Source: Circinella umbellata (taxonomy: Eukaryota; Mucoromycota; Mucoromycetes; Mucorales; Lichtheimiaceae). From it: a stretch of DNA of 64,000 nt. The stretch is from assembly GCA_025093555.1 (NCBI GenBank), contig JAIWNF010000005.1, forward strand, positions 372,001 to 436,000, written 5' to 3'. Numbering within the stretch: position 1 is the first letter of the stretch; every line of letters starts with the position of its first letter. Below the pieces are notes generated by a model, which was not told where the DNA came from, did no database searches, and worked only from the letters and a program-made list of their open reading frames with translations. Made by a program: the position numbers and the translations under genes. Positions 47,387 through 57,062 of the stretch are shown piece after piece.

Positions 47387-49663
47387 ATGCCCTCCTCCAA
47401 GCATAACGGATCTATACCTATAGATCATTTTTTAAAAGAAGCTCTTCAAATCTTACGACATGCTAGTTTGGCGGTAGCAACACCTAAACAACATATTAAT
47501 AACTATCAACAACAACAACAACAACAACAACAGAATGATAATAATAATAACACCATTATAAATAATAATGCTGATCCACGACAAAATAGTCCAACGAATC
47601 AAGATCAAGCTGTCTGTTGGAAATTGAATTTGTCTCCTACAACAATGACATTGGATACCAATATTCAAACGATCGCTGGATTAGAAAAAGTACTTGAACA
47701 ACTTGCTGTCAATCTTCAACCATGTCCTTTACCACCTTCTTCTTTATTTTCATTACCCCATTCATCGGATATCCCTCATGATAACTCTCACAACAGTCAT
47801 TTCAATGAAGAATATTATTATAATCATCAGATGCCAAGTTATTTACATTCCATCGCAACAGCATTAGTACTATCCAGTGTATTTCCAGTACCTAAAGCAG
47901 ATATTTTTCGACAGTTTAATTCGATGCAGTTGATGCGACAATGTGTTCAAGCGTTTGTCATGTGTGATGGGGCTATCTTTTTCCATATTCCACGTTTATT
48001 AAAAGAAACAGATCTGGTATTAACGCATCCGGCAGCCTCTAAAGAACATCCTGTCGAAACTTTATTGGTTTTAAGTATTTGTTCATTGATGATTCGTCAT
48101 GTTATGATACATAAACAAGGTCCTCCACAAATAGCTTCTGGATTGATGCATGCTTATTATGCACATGCACGTCTCTTATTACAAGATTTATTCGATGCTA
48201 CTTATCATCTATCTGTTGTACAAGCTTTGTTTTTATTATCAGCCTATCCTCAAGGTCATGTTGATTTGTTTTCTCCAGCAAGAACTCAATCTCCTTTGTT
48301 TTCATTGGCGTTAAGGATGGCATTAGCTATGGATCTTCATCGTATTGATATTGATGAAAAAGGAAATGGATTAGAAAGTGATGATACTACGACGCGTAAT
48401 GGCAAGGACACGAATCAACAACAGGAACAGGAACAACAATCAGAAGAAGAAAAGGAAAAATTACGAAGGTTTGCATGGATGTTATTATGTGCAGATTATT
48501 TTACAGAATGGAATGGATCTGGATCGACAGGTCGAATTGATGTTGCTGATTGGCATGTTAATTTTCCACAACCTTTATCCAATGAAGAAATACAACAACA
48601 AACAACAGCAACAGCCCTATCCACTGCAAAACGAGTAGAATATTTGGCACTTTATTGCCGTGTTGTCATGATTCGTAAAATGAATTTATTTCGATCTGCT
48701 TATTCCATTACTCATCGATCACCCAAAGGACGTGAATCTTCTCTAGATGAAATGTTATTTGAAACTTATATGAATACATCACCTGCTTTTCAATTGGACT
48801 TAACTCAACCCGCTAAATTGAACAACAAATCGTGGACAAGGTCGTCTGATCTGGAACCATTACTTTTACATACTTTACATTATGATACATTGATTTCAAC
48901 ACATATTCCCTTTCTTCCTCAACGGTATTTACAAACATTGGAAAGAGAACGACCTATACGAGAAGCCCATATTAGGGATATTTATGAACGTATTCATTAT
49001 CCTCAACAACAGATATCTTCACAACATCAAGCAGCTATTACAGCATCTTTAGCACGACTGTTACCTGATGATGCATCGTTTTCTAATACTTTCCTAACAA
49101 AGGAATCGTCGTCAAGGAATAATAATGATAATAATCAAGAAAAAAGAAGAGAGGAAGAAAAAAAAGAAGAAAAGGATGTAGAACTTTATACGGTTGTAGG
49201 ATGTTTGGATGCAGCATGTCATTTTACATTGGTTTTGGAATTTTTACTTGTTGTGGATCCAATGGGTTGTTATCACAGTCCTGTTTATGGTATCTTGACA
49301 ACGTCTCATGTATATCATATGTTAGAATTAAATAGTGAAGATCCAGATATTATTCATTTATGTCGAATTAATTTAATACGTACATTGCGAATTATACAAC
49401 AAGCAAGGATGGTTCACACAGATACGATTGTATTATATCTTCAAAGAATATTACCTCAATGGTTAAATTTATCTACAGATGAACCTACCATTCATTTACA
49501 ACAACAAGCAGCAGATATCTTACAAGCTCTTCGGGAAAGGGCGAAAAAATCAAAACCAGGAGTCAATAATAGTATAAATATGAATAATAATAATCATTCT
49601 TCTTCCACTTCTTTAAGTGATGATGGGTTACAACATATTGTCAAGTCAGAAGCAACTATATAA
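47387..49663 (+). CDS. fungal-specific transcription factor, MHR domain, no Zn cluster found
   Basis: A long exon coding 758 aa from the ATG at 47387 (MPSSKHNGSIPIDHFLKEAL). The frame stays open upstream to an acceptor-like CCAG at 47357-47360, so a small upstream exon is possible. Gln and Asn runs near the N-terminus are followed by a fungal_trans/MHR-type helical domain: SIATALVLSSVFPVPKADIF, VQAFVMCDGAIFFHIPRLL, ETLLVLSICSLMIR, ARLLLQDLFDATYHLSVVQALFLLSAY, and LALRMALAMDLHRID (the R.A..lGLH-like motif), then RRFAWMLLCADYF. These usually follow a Zn2Cys6 cluster and act as regulatory regions. No CX2CX6C motif is visible within 1.7 kb upstream. It is probably a nuclear regulator lacking its own DNA-binding domain, or one with a distant first exon. 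Confidence 0.82.
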   Translation: MPSSKHNGSIPIDHFLKEALQILRHASLAVATPKQHINNYQQQQQQQQQNDNNNNTIINNNADPRQNSPTNQDQAVCWKLNLSPTTMTLDTNIQTIAGLEKVLEQLAVNLQPCPLPPSSLFSLPHSSDIPHDNSHNSHFNEEYYYNHQMPSYLHSIATALVLSSVFPVPKADIFRQFNSMQLMRQCVQAFVMCDGAIFFHIPRLLKETDLVLTHPAASKEHPVETLLVLSICSLMIRHVMIHKQGPPQIASGLMHAYYAHARLLLQDLFDATYHLSVVQALFLLSAYPQGHVDLFSPARTQSPLFSLALRMALAMDLHRIDIDEKGNGLESDDTTTRNGKDTNQQQEQEQQSEEEKEKLRRFAWMLLCADYFTEWNGSGSTGRIDVADWHVNFPQPLSNEEIQQQTTATALSTAKRVEYLALYCRVVMIRKMNLFRSAYSITHRSPKGRESSLDEMLFETYMNTSPAFQLDLTQPAKLNNKSWTRSSDLEPLLLHTLHYDTLISTHIPFLPQRYLQTLERERPIREAHIRDIYERIHYPQQQISSQHQAAITASLARLLPDDASFSNTFLTKESSSRNNNDNNQEKRREEEKKEEKDVELYTVVGCLDAACHFTLVLEFLLVVDPMGCYHSPVYGILTTSHVYHMLELNSEDPDIIHLCRINLIRTLRIIQQARMVHTDTIVLYLQRILPQWLNLSTDEPTIHLQQQAADILQALRERAKKSKPGVNNSINMNNNNHSSSTSLSDDGLQHIVKSEATI

Positions 49664-49775
49664 AAAAAAACCCCCATAAAAAGAAAACCCAAAAAAAAAT
49701 GCATTTCTTTTGTACATAACCACCATCAATCTAACCCCCCTTCCCCCCTATCCCACACAAAACTCTTTTACTAAC

Positions 49776-49806
<31 letters not shown>

Positions 49807-50091
49807 CTTTTCCATTTCCATTTCACGTAAACACACATATAGCACACACAACCAATTCAAATCACAAATTATTTTGTAATCCTTCTGCTTTCCTTTTGCT
49901 TTTTTTTTGACTGGAGGCGTTCTTTCTTAATACGTATATATATATATATATACGTATCATAATTATTATTATATAAGCATATATATATAATGTTTTCTTT
50001 TTTTTGCTTTTATTGCATACCCCCCTCCTTCTTACACAAAACTGTTATATTTACACACACACATATATATTAAAAAAAAGAGATATATTTA
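49664..50091. other. convergent intergenic region with TA repeats
   Basis: 428 bp between the converging MHR regulator and TTC36-like genes. It has (TA)n tracts at about 49777-49806 and 49933-49955 and CT/C-rich patches. The likely role is the 3' ends of both genes. Confidence 0.5.
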
Positions 50092-51084
50092 TTATTGGAA
50101 ATTAAATTCACGACTCATTACTTCCATTACAGCTTGATTACACATTTTAGCATATGGATTTTCACTCACAGCAATTTCTCTTGCAATTGGACTTCCATGT
50201 TTGGCACCTTTTATCAATGATTTTGTTTTGTTCAGTCAACAACTGGATACGTTCGTCTCTCTCACCATCGCACACCCAATTTATATATATATATATACAT
50301 ACCTAGTTGAAAATCTTCAAGAGATCCATCCTTATCACCCATTTGTTTTTTTAAAATAGCTCGTTGTGTATATGCCTAACAAGAAAAATAGATAGATTTA
50401 CCAAATAAATCAACATCTCTCTTTTTACCCATATTTCAAATGTATCCTTCCTATCATTCTTAAGCTAACCTGTCGTAAAATCCAATTTTGACCATTTGCT
50501 TTTTCAACTGCACTATTTAAATCTTTTAATGCTGCTTCATTGTCTTTTAATAAACGATAGACTTGTGCACTACAATCCAAAAAAAAAAAAGGATGGTTAA
50601 TAACAATAAATAAATTACCAACGTTTCTCCCTTCCCCCCTCCTCCTCCTTCCAATCATAAACTTTTATTTTTACCGATTATTATAAGCCGGAGCATAAGT
50701 AGGTTCTCGACTTATACATGTATTTAAAATATTTAATGCATCTTTTAATTGTCCATTATTTGCATGCTCAATAGCTTGTTGTTCAATTTGTTTAAGTTCT
50801 TTAAGAGCTTCAGGATTAATATCTGTGGCTATTATAAATTAATGATAATAACACACGTTCGTTAGAATTTGTATATATATATATATATCCTTTATTATGA
50901 GTCATGTTTATTTATTTATTTTTTACCATATGTATCTTTTTCTTGGGTATCTGGCGTCGGTAATCCTTGACCTTGTAATTCTAAATATACATATATGAGA
51001 AAGGGATGATGTTTTAGTTTGAGAAATAATGAACATACCAGGATTGAAAATAAGTTCCAAAATAGCGTTATCAGAAGCAATCAT
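50092..51084 (-). CDS. tetratricopeptide repeat protein 36-like
   Basis: Six minus-strand exons, in order: 51084-51039, 50980-50927, 50828-50675, 50569-50470, 50375-50303, 50207-50092, joining in phase to 180 aa. The layout matches TTC36: a short N-terminal motif MIASDNAILELIFNP, then three TPR-like helix pairs. These are LKQIEQQAIEHANNGQLKDA, then PAYNNRAQVYRLLKDNEAAL, then AYTQRAILKKQMGDKDGSLE. The C-terminal signature is LGAKHGSPIAREIAVSENPY, then AKMCNQAVMEVM. TPR proteins of this type are protein-interaction adaptors, and the vertebrate homologue has been linked to chaperone binding and tyrosine catabolism. The fungal role is unknown. Length is close to human TTC36. Confidence 0.9.
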
Positions 51085-51368
51085 TGTTATATAAAAAAAG
51101 TGGGGGGAAATTTAATAAAGAGAGAGGAGAAGAACCAAGAAGTAATTTCAGTTTTTATTTTATTTTTTATTATTAAAGAAAAACTAAGCCAATAAGAGAA
51201 AAGGGCGTGGGAAATTTCATGTTCCCACACAAAAAATGAAGTCAGTGTATTACATTATTTATTTTTTTGCTGAGATGGGAAAGAGTTATCGGGTAGGGGA
51301 GTGTGAGGGGGAGGGGAAATTATACATACAAATGGTAAATAATAATAAATAATATAAGGTCACACACA

Positions 51369-54060
51369 CTATTGACTTTGTTTCAATTCTTGAATTTCAT
51401 TTTCCAATCTTTGACGTTCTTTTCTTTCTATTTCCAATAATGCTTCAAATTCATGACGAATTTTACCAATTTCTCGTTGAACTAAATGAACTATTTTTGG
51501 ATCAAGAGTACTATTTTCTTCTTCTTCTTCTTCTTCTTCTTCTAATAAAGTGTTTTCATTTTTTTTATTACGTGTACTAGTTGATATCGATGAAGATGAT
51601 GATGTAGATGAAGGAGGTGGCATTGGCATGGATCGTTTTGGCATGGGTGGTGGAGATAAAGGAGATGTTGTATCTTTTTGTTGTTGGTCGCTAAGTGAAG
51701 ATTCTCCAGAAATAGATAATTGCCGAGGAGATGGTACAATACCTGGTACTGATGGAGGTACAGCTTGACTTGAAGGTCGTGATCCAGAAGATGTACGTGG
51801 TGGAGGTACTGCAGTTCCATGTTGTTTTGTACCAAACATCTATAATGAATCCAAATAAAACATATATTTTTCAGTGAGGAAGGGAGAGTACACAACTGGG
51901 TGAAAAATCATATGATCTTATATATACACGCAATCTATTTTTATACATGTCAAAAAAGATAATTTATACCTTTGGTGGTTTTGCCATTGGCATAGGAGGT
52001 CGATTGTGATCACCATCCATACTACGACGTTCAACTGTGGAAGAACGTCTGGGTGGGGAAATAGCCCCATCTCCTCCTGTGGGTGTAGGTACAGGTCTTG
52101 AAGGTCTTGAAGGTGCTATAGGTGATTCATTATTAATATTACTTTGAGGTCGTTCGAGTGATTTTGAAGTAATGGGAGGAAGATCAGGTGCAACAAGTGG
52201 AATAGAAGGTTGACGTGGTTTATGTGTTCTTTTAGGTGGTTCAGGAACGATGCCTGTAACTCCACCCGTTCCAGCATTTGAATTAGGCCGTCTGGTTGGA
52301 AGAGGAGGAGATGTGACAGGTCTTGCAGGCGGTGCAGGTGCATTACTTGTAGAAGATTCTGATGAACGATTTGAAATAAGTGTTGTAGGTCGTGTTGAAA
52401 CTGGAACAGGAGGTGGTTTTGCCATTGAATTTGGAGAAAGTGGATTTTCACTAGTGTTATTATTAGAAGAGGGTTGCGTTGTATCTGTTTTAATAGTGGG
52501 AGGACGAGCTCGACGAGGCGGGGGATGTTGTTCTTCAAGCACTTGAACAAAATTGGATGGAAATACGCCCGATTGTCCTGCTTCGTTGATTCCTGTCCAC
52601 CAACCTTCGTCACCCATTGTATCTGTAATCGTTATATGTTCTCCACGTAGTAATTTTAATTCATCGGATTTTTCAGGATCGTAATCGTGTAATACCATTC
52701 CTGAAAGATAATACATAATAAATATCAGTTTTTCCTTTCCAATGAATTCCCATCTTTGTTCTTTTTTCGTTATGTACTATGTATTTATATATATAGTTTA
52801 CCTTTCTTATGTGAACTCGATTCGCTAGTATTGCTAGATTTATTATCACTCGATGTACTAGGCTAAAAAAGGAAAAAAAAATAGTGTTCAGAAAAATTGA
52901 ATTACACTAAAGGTGAATTATAATCATACCTTTTGTTCTGTAGGCGAAGGTCCTCCAGAATGTTCTTCTTCAACAATTGAAGTTCTATTATTAGAACCTC
53001 CACTTTTCTTTCTTAAATTCATTCCACCAGCAAGAATACTACCAATACCTCCTTGCTTAACACCATAAGCTGCAAGTTTAAATGGACCTAAAATTTAATG
53101 AAAGAACGTATTTCGTTTAGTATATATCCACCAATTGTTGAACTCCTAACAGGGGCTACCTTTCTCACTCTTTTTTTTTCTCTCCATCTTTGCTTATTTA
53201 AACTTACTCTTTGTTGATTTAGAATCACTCGAAGTATTAGCAGTATCTGATGATTCAAGTTGTTCCTTAGCATCCACTAATTTCACGTGCTATATATAAT
53301 AATGTAACATATTTTTTTTTGAATAAACAAATTATGTAACAAGACACCATCTATCATCATTTAAAGAAAATAATAATAATAATTACATTGGATGGGAATA
53401 CACCCACTTTGCCGTTCAAATCACCTTTCCACCAACCATCCCCAACAGATTGGTCAAGTATAGTAACAATTCCGTTTACCCACAATGCTAATTCATCCGA
53501 ATTTTGGGGTTTATATTCATTAATGACTTTTGCTAATATAGGAGCTTTTATGCAATAGATTAATGTGAGTGAGCGGCGTGAAATATAAATGTCAATGAAT
53601 TCATTTGTTTTTCTTTACCTTCAGAACCCATTTTACTACCACTATCATTTGTTGAAGATACTTGTTGAAGAAACTATAAATACATGGACAAAAATATGAG
53701 TAAGTGCATATATAGATATATATATAGGTAGGTAAAATATATGTATACGTAAACATACATAGAATAAAACAATATGAATGACGAATACAATATAACAAAC
53801 AAAAGTAAAATTACATTACTAGGGACTAAACCCTTTTTCCCAGTTTCAACATTTTCAACAGTCCACCATGATTCATTGTCATTATTTAAAACATGAACTT
53901 GGTCACCAGCTTGTAAATTTAATTCATCCTCTTGTTGTGCTTCATAAACGTATTGTGCTCGAAAAACAGCTTAAAAAAAGAAGACGAACAATAAAAAAAA
54001 ATTAATATAAAATTCTTTCAATACTATATCATAAAAAAAAAGTATATACTTACCAACCAT
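51369..54060 (-). CDS. three-SH3 adaptor protein, CIN85/CD2AP-like
   Basis: Nine minus-strand exons: 54060-54054, 53969-53815, 53673-53619, 53544-53387, 53289-53208, 53087-52930, 52862-52802, 52700-51970, 51839-51369 (625 aa). Exon 1 is only 7 nt (ATGGTTG), but the second exon has no ATG before the SH3 domain and the phase fits. SH3-1 is about 3-58 (FRAQYVYEAQQEDELNLQAG, WWTVEN, VPSNF). SH3-2 is about 73-130 (AKVINEYKPQNSDELALWVN, GWWKGDL, FPSNH). SH3-3 is about 226-282 (LHDYDPEKSDELKLLRGEHI, GWWTGI, FPSNF). Then comes a long proline-rich region (PPP, RPT and PxxPxR-type motifs) and a C-terminal coiled coil IVHLVQREIGKIRHEFEALL. This is the order of CIN85/CD2AP endocytic adaptors that link actin, endocytosis and ubiquitin machinery. 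A cortical-actin or endocytic role is inferred. Fungal Sla1 is the nearest well-known analogue. Confidence 0.9.
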
Positions 54061-54968
54061 GGCGTTATTATTATTATTATTGTTGTTGTTGTTGGCTTTT
54101 TTTGTTATAGTTTTATGATAGAGAAAGAAGCAAAAAAAAAAAAAAAAGTTAAATAATAACCCGCTTTCTTCTTTTGCTTGGCAACAATAAAAAAGGCAAT
54201 CATCGCGAATGGCATTCGGAACGCATTTAACCGAAACCTTTTTAGTGTAACCTTTTTTTTTTTTTTAATTGAATAAAATGGTCTGACTGTTACTTAAGCA
54301 TAAAACTTTAACTGAACTCGTGAACTATTTCTTTAATAACATGAAAGGTCAGGCAGACAATATAAAGAAAAATACCAAAAAAGAGAGAGAGTTGTATAAT
54401 AATACTTATTATTATTATTGAATAAAAGGAAAAAAGTATATTAGAATATTTATTACATGTGGTTTTTTATTTTCACTCATCTAAATTCATAAGAGGTTTA
54501 GACTATCAACCGGTATGTGCACTATGTATACATGGCTGAGGCATATATAATATATTAATATTCTATTTGGTCTTCATGACATAGTGTTCTGTCATGGTTA
54601 ATCTATCACTTTATGCTTAATTAAGTTTGTATTTTTTTTTTTAGTTTACTTTCATATACCCCTTCCAATCTATTTTCATTATATTCTATTCCCTTGTCAA
54701 TTTAAAAAGCTTCTATTTGTTTTTTTGGTGTCAGGGGTTTGAGTCCCTTTTTTTTTGATATTAAAAATTTTGAAAGGGTTCTTAAAACAAACATTTTTAG
54801 GGTTGCTTTAATTTCGTGCATTTGTTGGGATATTCTACACTGTGAACTGAAAATTGTGCTAAAACCATCATCACATCTAACATATTTGTTTTGGGTCTAT
54901 TCGGGATGAATTGTGTGGAACACGGGAAGAATAATTTTGATTATAAATCAAATAGAGTATCATTATAA
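54061..54968. other. promoter of the SH3 gene and intergenic
   Basis: AT-rich sequence upstream of the SH3 adaptor start, with a TTATTG/TTGTTG run at 54064-54097 that is probably its 5' leader. No other gene seen. Confidence 0.5.
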
Positions 54969-55912
54969 TCAATTGGCGATGAAAAAGCTATTTATTATTA
55001 TGTCAAGCATAAAAACCTTGTACATTGAGCTAACTAAAGGATGGTCAATAGATGAGATGCATATAAAGAAAATTAAACATTGGCGTAAGATAGGCATTGG
55101 CTTGTTCACAAGTGTGTTGTACAAACACATAAATCTTTCTCGGAAAGCGAGGGCACCGTCAAGTTTGTTGATATCAATCGCATTTTTAGTAAATATAGCT
55201 AAACGAAGAGTATCCAGACACAAAAGCTTACTACAAGAACCTTGTTGGATTTTTGCTTCGCCAAACCCTTCACTACCATCAAAGGCCAACTATTGCTTTT
55301 CACTGATTACAGTATCAGGTCAGGAATTGCCATTTTTATGAGAGTAAGTGGGCCCCAAGTTTTTGTTTTGCTTTTTTCCCTCACGAACAGAGACGGATAA
55401 GTCGTTCAGGATCACTAATCATATATGAGAGTGTTGGATCAAAGTAGCTACTCCATAGTTCAGTTTCACTCAGTTGTTTGTTATCATTAAGTGGTGTGTT
55501 AGGTAGTTTGTTGATCCTTGATTCAAATCACGAATAGAGTTAGTAACTTTATCTTTTTATATATTTTTATCCATTTTTTGCATTCAACTTACAAATTGTC
55601 AGTATATGGTTCGCTATTTATCTGTTCTTCGTTGATAAAACTTTTCCTAATATTGATCAGATGTTTCTGTATTTCGTAAAGTGTTAAATTACTGAAGGTA
55701 ATAGGTCCATTTGGGGCACAAGAGGTGGTAGAGATAGTGGAGCGGGTTCGATGGAGTTTGAAGAAACAATAGGATTATTAGAGCTGGAGGATTCTAAGGG
55801 TAGAATGGCGGCCGTTTGAGATCTATTGTTTGCTGCAAAAATTCGCTCGCTCCATTCATCTGCTCTGTATCACTCCGAGCCAGCTTTGAGAAGAACAACA
55901 AAATCTGTTCTT
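54969..55912 (-). pseudogene. degraded coding relic, probably dispersed gene-family member
   Basis: The minus strand holds protein-like fragments in different frames separated by stops and frameshifts. At 55910-55720: RTDFVVLLKAGSE, a stop, then YRADEWSERIFAANNRSQTA and LPLESSSSNNPIVSS. After a shift, about 55720-55550: NGPITFSNLTLYEIQKHLIN. An open frame at 55289-54969 reads KLLCLDTLRLAIFTKNAIDI and KLDGALAFRERF. The style recalls a highly repeated, uncharacterised gene family that I associate with mucoralean genomes. That link is memory-based and needs a search. No intact start or single frame remains. Confidence 0.55.
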
Positions 55913-56864
55913 TCCAAAAGTGTAGGTAGCCTAACTTGAAGTCCATGTTTTATAGCTGGTCCATATTTTGGTATAAACCTTGGTCTTCGTTATATAGTTT
56001 TCACCTGATATTCTTGCGAATCGTTACTGCACCTGGTTTCTATCAGGGTCTGTCCCATTGCTCAACATACCCTTAAAAAGTTGAACCTTTCCCTTGATCA
56101 AGGCACCGTTGAGCATCGTTGGGGATTGGCTTCTTTGCTTCTTGTGCAATGTTTTGATCTTTTTCTTAGGGCAGCCCCAACAGCGGTGCTAAAATACATT
56201 TTTTGTAAAATAGAACCCGCAATGTGTCTCCAGCAGTGCGTTGTAAACGGGGAGGGGTTGCAAAAAAACAAAAAATAACAATCATTGCTAAACCGAATGC
56301 ATTTGAATCTAAAATAGAAGTTGGCATTTGTATTGATAATAAAATAGTGTGCATACATCTTTTTTTTTTATCAAGTGTAACTAAAATATCTTAACTACCA
56401 TACCGTATCATATCATAAAGTCAATATAACAAACTAAATAATAGAGCTTGAATATTCTCAATCTTCACTTTGGCCTTTTAAGATTTGAAAAAAGTAAGTG
56501 TTTGAACAGATTGGTTTGTCTGGAAGGCAGTTTAATTGGAGTTGCAGTCTGATAGTAGTCAGAGAAGGTTTTGCTGGAAAAGACATTGGTCATTTCGGGT
56601 AAGACTGGAGGCTAATCCGGTTGTGTCACTGAAGAGACTAACATTCATTGGGTTTCTTTCACAAACTTGTAGAAGTTGCAGAGGGAATAGTAGTCAGTAG
56701 GTTTTGCTGGAAGAAACAATCGTTTTTCGGGTAAGGCTGGAGACAAATTTCTCAATGTTACCTTTATATGATGATCTAGAAGCATTTCCCGTGTTATAAA
56801 TCAATTACTGATACAGGATTTTGCACACAAACCCACGACTTTACCGCATATAAAATATAATTTT
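55913..56864. repeat. gene-free stretch with a local imperfect duplication
   Basis: No gene. Two related blocks lie at about 56549-56612 and 56690-56754 (shared TAGTAGTCAG, GGTTTTGCTGGAA and TTTCGGGTAAG, then CTGGAG), separated by about 80 bp. A small frame at 56081-56278 and its antisense partner have no motif. Confidence 0.5.
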
Positions 56865-57062
56865 ATCCGCTTGCAAAGGACAAGGTTGTCCGCTTATGAT
56901 AAATGACTTTAATCAGTTATGAGAGGTAATTTATTCGCTTAGAAAAGATAGTTTTTTCCGCTTATGATAAGTAATGTTATCTTCTTATAAAGAATAAACT
57001 TCTTCGCTTATAAAACATAAGTTTATTCACTTATAAAAGTAAGCTTTTTGATATATAAAGAG
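56865..57062. repeat. degenerate tandem repeat, about 23-bp unit
   Basis: A run of decayed units built on TTCGCTTATAAAACATAAG. Clear examples begin with CCGCTTATGATAA, TTCGCTTAGAAAAGATA, CTTCTTATAAAGAATAA, TTCGCTTATAAAACATAA and TTCACTTATAAAAGTAA. Each unit is partly self-complementary (CTTAT...ATAAG). No function can be assigned. Confidence 0.6.

Noticed and set aside
51550..52546. Open frames antisense to, or in other frames of, the SH3 adaptor proline-rich exon
   Set aside because: Shadows of biased Pro/Ser/Thr codons; no start context, motifs or splice logic.
54725..54752. tRNA B-box-like GGGTTTGAGTCCC followed by T-run
   Set aside because: No A-box or cloverleaf can be drawn upstream; a chance match.
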